NCBI RefSeq assembly: GCF_016918855.1
Contig: NZ_JADKYB010000004.1
Span: 310,001-374,000, forward strand
Direction: 5' to 3'
Origin: Actinacidiphila acididurans
Lineage (GTDB): Bacteria > Actinomycetota > Actinomycetes > Streptomycetales > Streptomycetaceae
DNA length: 64,000 nt
Shown: positions 35,356 to 45,106 of the stretch, one piece after another
How the letters are laid out: each line of letters opens with the position of its first letter
How positions within the stretch are numbered: position 1 is the first letter of the stretch
Translations under genes and position numbers: made by a program
The notes under the pieces: generated by a model
Database searches by the model: none
The model's input: the letters and a program-made list of their open reading frames with translations, nothing else
What the model was told of the DNA's origin: nothing

Positions 35356-35812
35356 GACCGCCCCCCGGGGCTGAACCGCGTCACGTTGTGCCTCCAGGCT
35401 GTACGAAGTACGAATCTTCACCGTTGGGGCCGACGGCTCGGGCAGTTGCCCGAATCACGTGTTCCGCCGACCGCTTCCGCCACACTCAACGACCCTCACT
35501 CGAAAGAGTTACGAGATGCGGGCCGGACGATCGGCACCCTACGTGATCATGCCCGCACTGATCAGTTACGCCGCAGGTCAGCGCGGGATTAGGGGGTGGT
35601 ACAGGAGCGAATGACGGCCCGCTCCGGGCCGAATGGGGGCGGCAGGATGCCCGACTTCGCAAGGTTTTGCCTGTTTGGCGGCTCTTTTCTGGTGTTGTGC
35701 CGCATCGTCGCTAGATTGGCGATGAGTCATATTTACATCTACTACGACAGTAGATGTACGGTCGAGGAGGTCGAGCCTCAGCGACCATCGGCACCCTCCG
35801 AGGGGATGAGCA
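35356..35812. other. bldM-whiD divergent regulatory region
   Basis: 457 bp without a supported gene, containing the promoters of two developmental genes. An AT-richer section lies at 35660-35760 with a possible -10 TAGATT at 35712-35717, and a perfect 10-bp-arm palindrome sits at 35734-35758. On the bldM side GTACGAAGTACGAA (around 35401-35414) is a short repeat. Confidence 0.6.
35734..35758. promoter_or_regulatory. Perfect inverted repeat upstream of whiD
   Basis: TACATCTACT (35734-35743) pairs with AGTAGATGTA (35749-35758) around ACGAC. It is AT-rich in a GC-rich genome and lies 55-80 bp before the whiD start, so it could be an operator or an RNA hairpin in the whiD 5' leader. Confidence 0.6.
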
Positions 35813-36649
35813 ATGGCAGACTTCTCCCGCCTTCCCGGCCCCAACGCCGACCTGTGGGACTGGCAACTCGTGGCCGCCTGCCGCGGTGTGGACAGCTCGC
35901 TGTTCTTCCACCCCGAGGGTGAGCGGGGCGCTGCCCGCAGTGCGCGTGAGGCCGCCGCCAAGGAGGTGTGCATGCGCTGTCCGGTGCGCGCCGAGTGCGC
36001 GACCCACGCGCTGGCGGTGCGGGAGCCCTACGGCGTCTGGGGCGGTCTGACGGAGGACGAGCGCGAGGCGATGCTCGGCCGCTCCCGGCACCGCGCCGCG
36101 GACACCTCGGACACCGACGACGAGCACGACGGGCGCCGGGTGCACGCCGGCGGTGGCGGCCGCGGCCGGCGAACCGCGTACGACGAGGACGACGAGACCG
36201 GCGGACACGAGGACGAGCAGGACCACGACCCGTACGCGTACGACGACATGGACTACCCGGGCCCCGAGGAGCCGGCCGACTACGTCCACGTCAGCAGCGG
36301 CCGCCACCGCCCGCACCAGGACGGGTACGACGACCACGAGCACCACGACCGCCACCGGGACGCCCGCGGGGACGCGCACCGCGACCGGCCGTACGACCAC
36401 GAGCACCGGGCGTACGACCTCGACGACGATCACGGCTACGAGCACGGATACGAGCAGGACTACGACGCGGACTACGGGCAGGCCGACGGGCCGGATCACG
36501 GGCCCGACCGGGAACACGTCTACGAGCAGGGCCACCAGCAGGCCCGCGAGCACACCCACGGTCACGCCCGCGAGCACGAGGTCGGCGGGCAGTACGACCA
36601 CCATGCGCCGCACCCCGGCCGCGCGCCGTGGCTCGCGCCCAGCCGCTGA
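35813..36649 (+). CDS. whiD: WhiB-like protein WhiD with a long His/Asp-rich C-terminal tail
   Basis: The first ~93 residues are a classical Wbl protein: MADFSRLPGPNADLWDWQ, iron-sulfur cluster cysteines at positions 23, 53, 56 and 62 (AACRG, CMRC, ECATHA) and the GVWGG turn in EPYGVWGGLTEDEREAM. WhiD binds a [4Fe-4S] cluster, works with the principal sigma factor and is needed for spore maturation. Here the protein continues to 278 residues. The extra ~185 residues are low-complexity His, Asp, Glu, Tyr, Arg and Gly with about 27 histidines. S. coelicolor WhiD ends near the Wbl domain, so the tail is unusual. Third-position GC stays high through it, supporting translation. Confidence 0.93.
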   Translation: MADFSRLPGPNADLWDWQLVAACRGVDSSLFFHPEGERGAARSAREAAAKEVCMRCPVRAECATHALAVREPYGVWGGLTEDEREAMLGRSRHRAADTSDTDDEHDGRRVHAGGGGRGRRTAYDEDDETGGHEDEQDHDPYAYDDMDYPGPEEPADYVHVSSGRHRPHQDGYDDHEHHDRHRDARGDAHRDRPYDHEHRAYDLDDDHGYEHGYEQDYDADYGQADGPDHGPDREHVYEQGHQQAREHTHGHAREHEVGGQYDHHAPHPGRAPWLAPSR

Positions 36650-36775
36650 GCCGGGATTCCGTTTCCTGCTTCCGCAGAATCGATTCTTCTGAGCGATCCC
36701 TCCGGGGGTGCCGTACACCCGGGGGCGCTCCGCCCGCTTTTCCGGCTCCTCCCGCTCCGCCCGCGGCCGGCCGCC

Positions 36776-37753
36776 TCAGCGCCCGGCCGCCGCCACGCCG
36801 CCGGCTCCCTCCGCCGCCGCCTGCCGCGCGAGCCCCGTACGCCGCGCCTGCCGCAGGCCCGCCCGGGCCAGTCGCGCCAGCATCATGTCCACCGCCGGCA
36901 CATGGGCCAGGTCCGGCAGGGTCAGGGCCACCACCTCGCGTTCCACCGCCGGCTGCATCTCCAGTACGGCCACGCCCTTGGCGCGTACCGACTCCAGGGC
37001 CAGTTCGGGCAGCACCGCCACGCCCACCCCGGCCGCGACCAGGCCGACCACCGCCGGGTAGTCGTCGGTGGCGAAGTCGATCCGCGGGGTGAAGCCGGCC
37101 CGTTCACACACCTCCACCAGGTGGCCCCGGCAGCGCGGGCAGCCGGCGATCCACTGCTCCTCGGCGAACTCCCCGATCCGGGCCGGGTCGGCCCGCCCGG
37201 CCAGCGGGTGGTTCTGCGGCACCACGCCGACCAGCCGGTCGGTGAGCAGCGGGCGGACCACCAGGTCGGCCCAGGACTCCTCGGCCGGGGTCGGCAGGTC
37301 CACGTAGCGGAAGGCGAGGGTGATGTCGCAGTCGCCGGCCCGCAGCATCTCCACCGAGCGCGGCGGCTCGGCCTCCACCAGCGAGATCTTGGTCCCGGGG
37401 TGCCGTTCGCGCATGTCGGCGACCGCGTCCGGCACCAGGGTGGCGCTGCCGGACGGGAAGGACGCCAGCCGGACCCGGCCGGCCCGCAGGCCCGCGATCG
37501 CGGCGATCTCCTCCTCGGCGGCGGTGAGCCCGGCCAGGATGCCGGTGGCGTGCCGGACCAGTGCCTCGCCGGCCTCGGTCAGCCGCATCTCGCGGGCGCC
37601 GCGGACCAGCAGCGGGGTGCCGGCGGCGCTCTCCAGTGCCTTCATCTGCTGGCTGACCGCCGGCTGGGTGCAGCCCAGGTCCCGGGCCGCGGCGGAGAAG
37701 GAGCCGGTACGGGCCACCGAGCGCAGCACCCGTAGGTGACGAGCTTCGAACAT
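36776..37753 (-). CDS. LysR-family transcriptional regulator
   Basis: A 325-residue regulator. The N-terminal winged helix is FEARHLRVLRSVARTGSFSAAARDLGCTQPAVSQQMKALESAAGTPLLVRGAREMRLTEAG. The C-terminal LysR substrate domain has typical segments (RVRLASFPSGSATLVPDAV, VVPQNHPLAG, GVGVAVLPELAL). A Cys pair in CPRCRG inside the effector domain is noteworthy. The ATG at 37753 begins the HTH directly. It is divergent from the class V aminotransferase gene, which it probably controls through the palindrome in the shared promoter region. Confidence 0.93.
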   Translation of the reverse strand: MFEARHLRVLRSVARTGSFSAAARDLGCTQPAVSQQMKALESAAGTPLLVRGAREMRLTEAGEALVRHATGILAGLTAAEEEIAAIAGLRAGRVRLASFPSGSATLVPDAVADMRERHPGTKISLVEAEPPRSVEMLRAGDCDITLAFRYVDLPTPAEESWADLVVRPLLTDRLVGVVPQNHPLAGRADPARIGEFAEEQWIAGCPRCRGHLVEVCERAGFTPRIDFATDDYPAVVGLVAAGVGVAVLPELALESVRAKGVAVLEMQPAVEREVVALTLPDLAHVPAVDMMLARLARAGLRQARRTGLARQAAAEGAGGVAAAGR

Positions 37754-37762
37754 ACGCCAACC

Positions 37763-37777
37763 ATAAGCGATGCTTAG
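37763..37777. promoter_or_regulatory. LysR-type operator candidate
   Basis: TAAGC-GAT-GCTTA (37764-37776) is a perfect short palindrome with T-N11-A spacing, located between the divergent LysR gene and the class V aminotransferase. It overlaps the first possible ATG (37770) of the latter. Confidence 0.55.
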
Positions 37778-37799
37778 GGATACCCGGCAGAGTTCGGCG

Positions 37800-39038
37800 A
37801 TGGACTTGGAGGCGGGGGCGGGTCAGGCTGGGGCCATGGACGGACGCGCAGAAGGACTCACCGCCGGCCCCGCCGAACCGGGCGCCACCGCCGGCCCGGG
37901 ACCGGCCTCCCGCCCCGCATCGGATTCCGCTTACGGTTCCGGTTCCCGGCTCGCCGCCACGATCGAGGCGGCCCGCCGGGCGGAGTACCCGGGTGTCGGC
38001 GAGGGCTACCTCAACACGGCGACGCTCGGGCTGCCGCCGGCCCGTACCTCCGCGGCGCTGCGGCGGGCGCTGGACGCGTGGGCCGCGGGACGGCCGGACG
38101 TGTCGGTGTACGAGGAGGCGGTCGCGGCGAGCCGGGCCGCGTACGCCCGGATCACCGGGGTGCCGGTGGAGCGGGTGGCGCTGGCCTCGACCGTGGCCGG
38201 GGCGGTGGGCCTGATCGCGGCGGCACTGCCGGACGGCGCCGAGGTGGTGGTCGCCGCGGACGACTTCAGCTCACTGGTGCAGCCCTTCGCCGGGCGCGGC
38301 GGGCTGGACCTGCGGATCGTGCCGCTGACCGAAGTGGCCGCGGCGGTACGCGCCTCCACCGCGCTGGTCGCGGTCAGCGCGGCGCAGTCCGCGGACGGGC
38401 GGGTGGCCGATCTGGCCGCGATCGCCGCGGCTGCCCGGCACCACGGGGCGCGGATCCTGATCGACGGCACCCAGTCGGTCGGCTGGCTGCCGGTGCCGGC
38501 CGACACGTACGACTACCTGGTCTGCCACGGCTACAAGTGGCTGCTCACGCCGCACGGCGCCTGCTTCCTGACGGTCCGTGAAGGCGCCGAGGACACCCTC
38601 TCCCCCGCCTTCGCCGGCTGGTACTCCGCGGACGACCCCTGGGCCGACTGCTACGGCCCCGTCGCACATCTCGCCCCCGGCGCCCGCCGCTTCGACACCC
38701 GCCCCGCCTACCTTTCCTTCGTCGGCGCCGCCGCCTCCCTCTCCCTCGTCGAGGAGATCGGCGTCCCCGCCCTCCACGCCCACGACGTCTGCCTCGCCGA
38801 CCTCTTCCGCACCGGTCTCCACGCCCTCGGCTTCTCCCCCGTCCCCTCCCCCCACCCCTCCGCCATCGTCTCCGTCCCCGACCTCCCCCCGTCCGCCCCC
38901 GCCCTCCTCACCTCCGCTCACCTCACCTTCTCCGCCCGCGCCTCCTTCCTCCGCTTCTCCTTCCACCTCCACAACACGGAAGCGGATGTGGCCCGCACCC
39001 TGACCGTCCTGGAAAAGGCCCGCACTTCTTCCGGGTGA
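37800..39038 (+). CDS. Class V aminotransferase / cysteine desulfurase-like PLP enzyme
   Basis: A 412-residue PLP fold-type I enzyme. The segment GYLNTATLGLPPARTSAALRRALDAW opens the domain. DDFSSLVQPF and the Asp in ILIDGTQSVGWLPV follow, and the PLP Lys lies in YDYLVCHGYKWLLTPHG. The C-terminal small domain ends near LRFSFHLHNTEADVARTLTVLE. The specific reaction cannot be told. The ATG at 37800 is preferred because the ATG at 37770 lies in the LysR palindrome; 37836 is another option. The first half uses mostly G-ending codons and the part after ~38575 mostly C-ending codons, an abrupt switch. Confidence 0.88.
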   Translation: MDLEAGAGQAGAMDGRAEGLTAGPAEPGATAGPGPASRPASDSAYGSGSRLAATIEAARRAEYPGVGEGYLNTATLGLPPARTSAALRRALDAWAAGRPDVSVYEEAVAASRAAYARITGVPVERVALASTVAGAVGLIAAALPDGAEVVVAADDFSSLVQPFAGRGGLDLRIVPLTEVAAAVRASTALVAVSAAQSADGRVADLAAIAAAARHHGARILIDGTQSVGWLPVPADTYDYLVCHGYKWLLTPHGACFLTVREGAEDTLSPAFAGWYSADDPWADCYGPVAHLAPGARRFDTRPAYLSFVGAAASLSLVEEIGVPALHAHDVCLADLFRTGLHALGFSPVPSPHPSAIVSVPDLPPSAPALLTSAHLTFSARASFLRFSFHLHNTEADVARTLTVLEKARTSSG

Positions 39039-39106
39039 GCCCGGGAGCGGGTTGCCGCACCGGAAATGCGTGGAGCCTCGCGGAGGGAAGGTGGTGAAAT
39101 GCGCGG

Positions 39107-39880
39107 ATGGACATGGACGAGGTGCTGGGGAAGTTCGACGCGCAGGTCAGGCGCGATGCGGTGCCGGAGGCCGGCGGTCGGGTGGACCGGGTGGGCGGGG
39201 TCGTACGGCATGTCGGCGGATGGACGGGGGTGTTGTGGTCGGGGCTGGACGAGGAGGGGGCGGACGCCGCGATCGCGGGGGAGCTGGGGTGGCTGGCGTC
39301 GGCGGAGGGGCGGGGGCGGGAGTACGAGTGGAAGCTGTACGCGCACGACCGGCCCGCGGATCTCGGGGAGCGGCTGGCGCGAGCGGGGTTCACGGCTGAG
39401 GAGCCGGAGACGCTGATGGTCGCGGAGGTGGCCGCGCTGGACAAGGAATTGCGGACGCCGGAGGGGGTCCGGCTGGAAGTCGTGACGGGGACGGAGGGTG
39501 TCGAGGTGCTGACCCGCGTTCATGAGGCGGCCTTCGGTAGGAGCGCGGCGTCGTTGCGCGAGCAGTTGCTGGACCAGGTCGCGCGCTCCCCGGAGAGCAT
39601 CCGGATGGTCGTGGCGGCGGCCGGCGACGAGCCGGTGAGCGCGGCCCGGATGGAGATCTACCCGGGCACGGAGTTCGCCGGGCTGTGGGGCGGCGGCACG
39701 GTCCCGCGGTGGCGCGGACGCGGCATCTACCGCGCGCTGATCGCCCACCGGGCGCGTACCGCGGAGGAGCTGGGCGTGCGCTATCTCCAGGTGGACGCCG
39801 CCGAGACCAGCCGCCCGATCCTGGAACGCCTCGGCTTCGCCGCCCTGAGCGTGACGACGCCCTACCTGAAACAGGGGTGA
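39107..39880 (+). CDS. GNAT-family N-acetyltransferase
   Basis: A 257-residue protein. The C-terminal GNAT domain has the acetyl-CoA pyrophosphate loop in GGTVPRWRGRGIYRALIAHRARTAEELGVRYLQVDA, followed by the NE/LGF segment RPILERLGFAALSVTTPYL. The N-terminal ~110 residues are an additional, acidic domain. The substrate is unknown. Start ATG at 39107 or 39113 (in-frame). Only one nucleotide separates its stop from the MOSC gene start, so they form an operon. Confidence 0.88.
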   Translation: MDMDEVLGKFDAQVRRDAVPEAGGRVDRVGGVVRHVGGWTGVLWSGLDEEGADAAIAGELGWLASAEGRGREYEWKLYAHDRPADLGERLARAGFTAEEPETLMVAEVAALDKELRTPEGVRLEVVTGTEGVEVLTRVHEAAFGRSAASLREQLLDQVARSPESIRMVVAAAGDEPVSAARMEIYPGTEFAGLWGGGTVPRWRGRGIYRALIAHRARTAEELGVRYLQVDAAETSRPILERLGFAALSVTTPYLKQG

Positions 39881-39881
39881 C

Positions 39882-40556
39882 ATGACAGCACAAGCCTTCG
39901 TGAGCAGCGTGAACATCGGCCACCCGCGCCCCAATCCGTGGAAGGGCCTGGCGGCCACCGGCATCGACAAGCGCCCGGTCGCCGGCCCGGTCCGGGTGAG
40001 CGCGCCGGGTCCCAAGGGGACGGGCGCGGTGGGTCTGGCCGGCGACCGGGCGTACGACGTGAGGAACCACGGCGGCGCCGACCAGGCCGTGTACGCCTAC
40101 GCCCGGGAGGACCTGGACATCTGGGAGCGGGAGCTGGGCCGCGAGTTCGGGGCCGGCTCGTTCGGGGAGAACCTCACCACCACCGGCATCGACGTCAACT
40201 CCGCGCTGATCGGCGAGCGCTGGCGGATCGGCGGCGGCCTCGTCCTGGAGGTGTCGTGCCCGCGCATCCCGTGCGTGACCTTCGCCGGCTGGCTCGGCGA
40301 GCGGGGCTGGCTGCGCACGTTCACCCGGGCCGCGCGCCCGGGGCCGTATCTACGGGTGATCGAGCCGGGCGAGGTCGCGCCGGGCGACCGGATCGAGGTG
40401 GTGGGGCGGCCGGACCACGAGGTCACGGTCGCCGTGTCCTTCCGGGCGCTGACCACGGAACCGGAGCTGCTGCCGCTGCTGGTGGACGTCGAGGCGCTCC
40501 CGGCGGAGGACCGCGCGGCCGTACGGCGCCGGCTGGAGCGCGGCGCGAGGCCGTAG
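39882..40556 (+). CDS. MOSC-domain protein (YiiM-like)
   Basis: A 224-residue MOSC protein, a family that handles sulfur or molybdenum-cofactor-linked detoxification. It shows GLAGDRAYDVRNHGGADQAVYAYAREDLDIWERELGREFGAGSFGENLTTTGID and a cysteine-containing RIPCVTFAGWLG, where the conserved Cys of the MOSC fold is expected. VEVVGRPDHEVTVAVSFRAL follows. The ATG at 39882 has CAGGGGTGA in front. Co-translated with the GNAT gene. Confidence 0.92.
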   Translation: MTAQAFVSSVNIGHPRPNPWKGLAATGIDKRPVAGPVRVSAPGPKGTGAVGLAGDRAYDVRNHGGADQAVYAYAREDLDIWERELGREFGAGSFGENLTTTGIDVNSALIGERWRIGGGLVLEVSCPRIPCVTFAGWLGERGWLRTFTRAARPGPYLRVIEPGEVAPGDRIEVVGRPDHEVTVAVSFRALTTEPELLPLLVDVEALPAEDRAAVRRRLERGARP

Positions 40557-40578
40557 CCGTGGGGTGACACCGAGCACC

Positions 40579-40584
40579 TAGGGT
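40579..40584 (+). promoter_or_regulatory. Putative -10 of a leaderless transcript
   Basis: TAGGGT (fits TANNNT) lies 6 nt before the ATG at 40591, consistent with transcription starting on the start codon. No matching RBS is present. Confidence 0.45.
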
Positions 40585-40590
40585 GTGAGC

Positions 40591-41373
40591 ATGACCACTT
40601 CACTGGTGACAGGGGCCACCGCGGGCATCGGCGCCGCGTTCGCCCGGCGGCTGGCGGCCGACGGGCACGACCTGGTGCTGGTCGCCCGCGACGAGCAGCG
40701 GCTCACCGAGTCGGCGCAGGCGCTGCGGGCACGGCACGGCGTAGCGGTGGAGGTGCTGCCCGCCGACCTCGCGCAGGACGAGGGGATCGCCGCGGTCGAG
40801 GACCGGTTGCGGGACGGCGGGCGGCCGGTGCGCCTGCTGGTCAACAACGCCGGCTTCGGCCACGGCGGCTCCTTCCTGGACACCCCGATGGCCGACGAGC
40901 TGCGGATGCTCAAGCTGCACTGCGAGGCGGTGCTGCGTACGACCGCGGCGGCGGCCCCGGGCATGCGGGAGCGCGGCCGCGGGGCGGTGATCAACGTGGC
41001 GTCGGTCGCGGCCTTCATGCCGCGCGGCACCTACTCGGCGAGCAAGGCGTGGGTGGTGCGGTTCACCGAGAGCATGGCGTACGACCTGGCCGGCTCCGGG
41101 ATCCGGTTCATGGTGCTGTGCCCGGGGTTCGTGCGCACCGAGTTCCACCAGCGGGCCGGCATGAAGGCGTCCAACATCCCGTCCTGGGCCTGGCTGGACG
41201 CGGACAAGGTGGTGGCGGCGGCACTGCGCGACCTGGCCCGCGGCAAGACGCTCAGCGTGCCCGACCCCCGCTACAAGGTGGCCGCCGCGCTGGCCCGGCA
41301 CGTGCCGGAGGGCGTGTTCGGCGCGGTCTCCACCCGGGCGGGACGCCGCTTCGACCCGAAGAACCTCAACTGA
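40591..41373 (+). CDS. Short-chain dehydrogenase/reductase
   Basis: A 260-residue SDR. The cofactor motif is SLVTGATAGIGAAFARRL with the basic LVARDEQRL (NADP preference), then the NNAGFGHGG motif and the catalytic Ser in VASVAAFMPRG. The YSASKAW motif (Tyr and Lys) and the CPGFVRTEFH segment complete it. A C-terminal helix ends in RFDPKNLN. The substrate is unknown. The ATG at 40591 is chosen; an in-frame GTG at 40585 exists. Confidence 0.93.
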   Translation: MTTSLVTGATAGIGAAFARRLAADGHDLVLVARDEQRLTESAQALRARHGVAVEVLPADLAQDEGIAAVEDRLRDGGRPVRLLVNNAGFGHGGSFLDTPMADELRMLKLHCEAVLRTTAAAAPGMRERGRGAVINVASVAAFMPRGTYSASKAWVVRFTESMAYDLAGSGIRFMVLCPGFVRTEFHQRAGMKASNIPSWAWLDADKVVAAALRDLARGKTLSVPDPRYKVAAALARHVPEGVFGAVSTRAGRRFDPKNLN

Positions 41374-41430
41374 GCGCTTCCGCCGGGCTGTTGCGCGCGG
41401 CCGAAAAAGCCGCGCGAGGACGGAGCCGGA

Positions 41431-41482
41431 AACGGCCGAGGCCCGGGCGACCCCCGCGAGGGGTGCCCGGGCCTCGGCCGTT
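41431..41482. terminator. Very strong bidirectional terminator
   Basis: A perfect 18-bp stem, AACGGCCGAGGCCCGGGC (41431-41448) with its exact complement at 41465-41482, encloses a smaller ACCCC/GGGGT hairpin. A second hairpin, CGCGCGGC/GCCGCGCG, lies just upstream (about 41394-41416). Both sit between the convergent SDR and groEL genes. Confidence 0.88.
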
Positions 41483-41523
41483 CGTACCGAGCGCGCAGTC
41501 GGATGCGCGGTACGGGTGACGCG

Positions 41524-43167
<1,644 letters not shown>

Positions 43168-43317
43168 CTACTCGTCGGATGCGGTGCGCCGACCGCCCGT
43201 GGCACCCGCGCCGGGACGGCGGGCGACGGCCAGAGGACGGCAAAGACACCGCCCCGGGCCCGGCCTGGTAGGACTCGGGCAACCCGGGGCGGGATCAGGC
43301 TGCGGTGGAACCGAGGC

Positions 43318-43626
43318 CTACTTCTCGATGATGGCGAGAACGTCGCGCGCCGAGAGAACGAGGTACTCCTCGTTGTTGTACTTGACCTCGGTGCCGCCGT
43401 ACTTGCTGTAGAGAACGACGTCGCCCACGGCCACGTCGAGCTCCACGCGCTTGCCGTCCTCGACGCGGCCCGGGCCGACGGCCAGGACGACGCCCTCCTG
43501 GGGCTTCTCCTTGGCGGTGTCCGGGATGACCAGGCCGGAGGCCGTGGTCTGCTCGGCGTCGAGCGGCTGGACCACGATGCGGTCCTCAAGCGGCTTGATG
43601 GCAACCTTGGTGCTGGCGGTCGTCAC
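43318..43626 (-). CDS. groES: Co-chaperonin GroES
   Basis: The 102-residue lid of the chaperonin. [43 protein letters not shown] carries the mobile loop, and [33 protein letters not shown] follows. The GTG at 43626 is chosen for the strong GGGGGAGG site upstream and the family length. A gap of about 170 bp separates it from groEL. Transcription starts from the CIRCE-flanked promoter at 43760-43788. Confidence 0.97.
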   Translation of the reverse strand: MTTASTKVAIKPLEDRIVVQPLDAEQTTASGLVIPDTAKEKPQEGVVLAVGPGRVEDGKRVELDVAVGDVVLYSKYGGTEVKYNNEEYLVLSARDVLAIIEK

Positions 43627-43727
43627 GATCCGACCTCCCCCTTCAAAGGGCTCACGGGAGTGTCTGTCAGGGTCGGCGACCTGGTAGGCCCGTCGTCGCG
43701 GGTGCCGGACCTGCCCGTCGCTGTCTG

Positions 43728-43754
43728 TTGGCACTCAACGCAGTCGAGTGCCAG
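43728..43754 (-). promoter_or_regulatory. CIRCE element 1 (HrcA operator)
   Basis: TTGGCACTC-N9-GAGTGCCAG, one of two HrcA-binding inverted repeats in front of groES. Confidence 0.95.
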
Positions 43755-43759
43755 ACCCG

Positions 43760-43788
43760 AGACTAGGGCGGTCTTAGCACTCGGTCAA
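43760..43788 (-). promoter_or_regulatory. groES promoter
   Basis: On the minus strand TTGACC (43783-43788), a 17-bp spacer and TAGTCT (43760-43765) form a principal-sigma promoter. The -35 lies inside CIRCE 2, and CIRCE 1 starts just downstream of the -10. Confidence 0.88.
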
Positions 43789-43800
43789 GCGGAGTGCCAA
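43774..43800 (-). promoter_or_regulatory. CIRCE element 2 (HrcA operator)
   Basis: TTAGCACTC-N9-GAGTGCCAA, a nearly perfect match to the CIRCE consensus, overlapping the groES -35. Confidence 0.95.
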
Positions 43801-43886
43801 GCGCGTCCCCGAGGGGTGTTCACCGTTCACCCGCGAGGGTTCCACCGGGCGAACCCGAAGCGATTCCACTCCGCCACAATGGCCCG

Positions 43887-45062
43887 GTGAACGTCGAGGA
43901 CATCGAGGCGCTGCTGGGGCCGGCGGGCCAGGAGCTGCTGGAGGAGGTACGGGACCTCGGGCCCGAGGACGAGCTGGCGGCCGCGACGAGGCTGCGCAAG
44001 AGGTACGAGCCGGGCCTGGTGGCGGCGGCCATGGCCCAAGGGCGCCTGCGGCAGAGGGCGGCAGCGAAGTTCGGGCCGGACGCCGCACGGATGTACTTCA
44101 CCCCGAACGGGGTGGAGCAGGCGACCCGCAGGGCCGTGGCCGAGCACCGGGCCGCGCGGTTCGCCGCCCTGGGCGCACGCCGCGTCCTGGACCTGTGCGG
44201 CGGGATCGGGGGCGACGCGCTCGCCCTCGCACGGGCCGGCATCGCGGTGGTGGCCGTGGACCGGGACCCGCTGACCGTGGCGGTCGCCCGGGCGAACGCC
44301 ATCTCGCTGGGGCTGGCGGACCTGATCGAGGTGCGCCGCGCGGACGTGATGCAGACGCAGACCGCCGGGTACGACGCGGTGTTCGCGGACCCCGCGCGCC
44401 GCACCGGGCGCGGCCGGACGTTCGACCCGGAGGCGTACGAGCCGCCGTTGTCGTGGGCGCTGGCCGCCGCCCGTACGGCGCCGTACGCGGCGGTGAAGGT
44501 GGCGCCGGGCATCCCGCACGAGGCGGTGCCGCAGGACGCGGAGGCCGAGTGGGTCTCGGACCACGGGGACGTGAAGGAGGCCGCGCTGTGGTTCGGCACC
44601 GCGCCCGGCGCCAAGGGCGCCACCCTGCTGCCGTCGGGCGCGCGGCTGACGGCCGCCGTGCCGCCGCCCGCGCCCCCGATACGGCCGGTGGGGCGGTTCC
44701 TCTACGAGCCGGACGGCGCGGTGGTGCGCGCCCACCTGGTGGCCGCGGTGGCCGAGGAGCTCGGCGGCGGGCTGATCGACGCGTCCATCGCGTACGTGAC
44801 GGCCGACGAGGCGCGCCCGACCGCGTACGCGACCCCGTACGAGATCACCGATGTGCTGCCGTTCGGGCTCAAGCGGCTCAAGGCGCTGCTGCGGGAGCGC
44901 GGGGTGGGCGTGCTCACGGTCAAGAAGCGCGGCTCGGCGGTGGAGCCGGAGGAGGTACGGCGCCGGGTCCGGCCGCAGGGGCCGCACCGGGCGACGGTGT
45001 TCCTGACCCGGGTGGCGGGGGCGCCCTCGATGCTCATCGGGCAGCCGCTGACCGGCTCCTGA
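43887..45062 (+). CDS. SAM-dependent methyltransferase-like protein (THUMP-like C-terminus)
   Basis: A 391-residue class I methyltransferase fold: RVLDLCGGIGGDALALARAGIAVVAVDRDPLTVAVARANA is motif I with the acidic second strand, and AVFADPARRTGRGRTFDPEAYEPPLSWAL includes a DPAR motif in the catalytic position. A C-terminal domain (YEITDVLPFGLKRLKALLRERGVGVLTVKKRG) resembles THUMP-like domains. The substrate is probably RNA, by inference. The GTG at 43887 is chosen. CACAAT lies 6 nt before it, so the mRNA may be leaderless. It is divergent from groES. Confidence 0.85.
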   Translation: MNVEDIEALLGPAGQELLEEVRDLGPEDELAAATRLRKRYEPGLVAAAMAQGRLRQRAAAKFGPDAARMYFTPNGVEQATRRAVAEHRAARFAALGARRVLDLCGGIGGDALALARAGIAVVAVDRDPLTVAVARANAISLGLADLIEVRRADVMQTQTAGYDAVFADPARRTGRGRTFDPEAYEPPLSWALAAARTAPYAAVKVAPGIPHEAVPQDAEAEWVSDHGDVKEAALWFGTAPGAKGATLLPSGARLTAAVPPPAPPIRPVGRFLYEPDGAVVRAHLVAAVAEELGGGLIDASIAYVTADEARPTAYATPYEITDVLPFGLKRLKALLRERGVGVLTVKKRGSAVEPEEVRRRVRPQGPHRATVFLTRVAGAPSMLIGQPLTGS

Positions 45063-45106
45063 CGGCCGGTTGACCGGATTCCTGACGGCCGGTCGGACAC
45101 AGCCGG

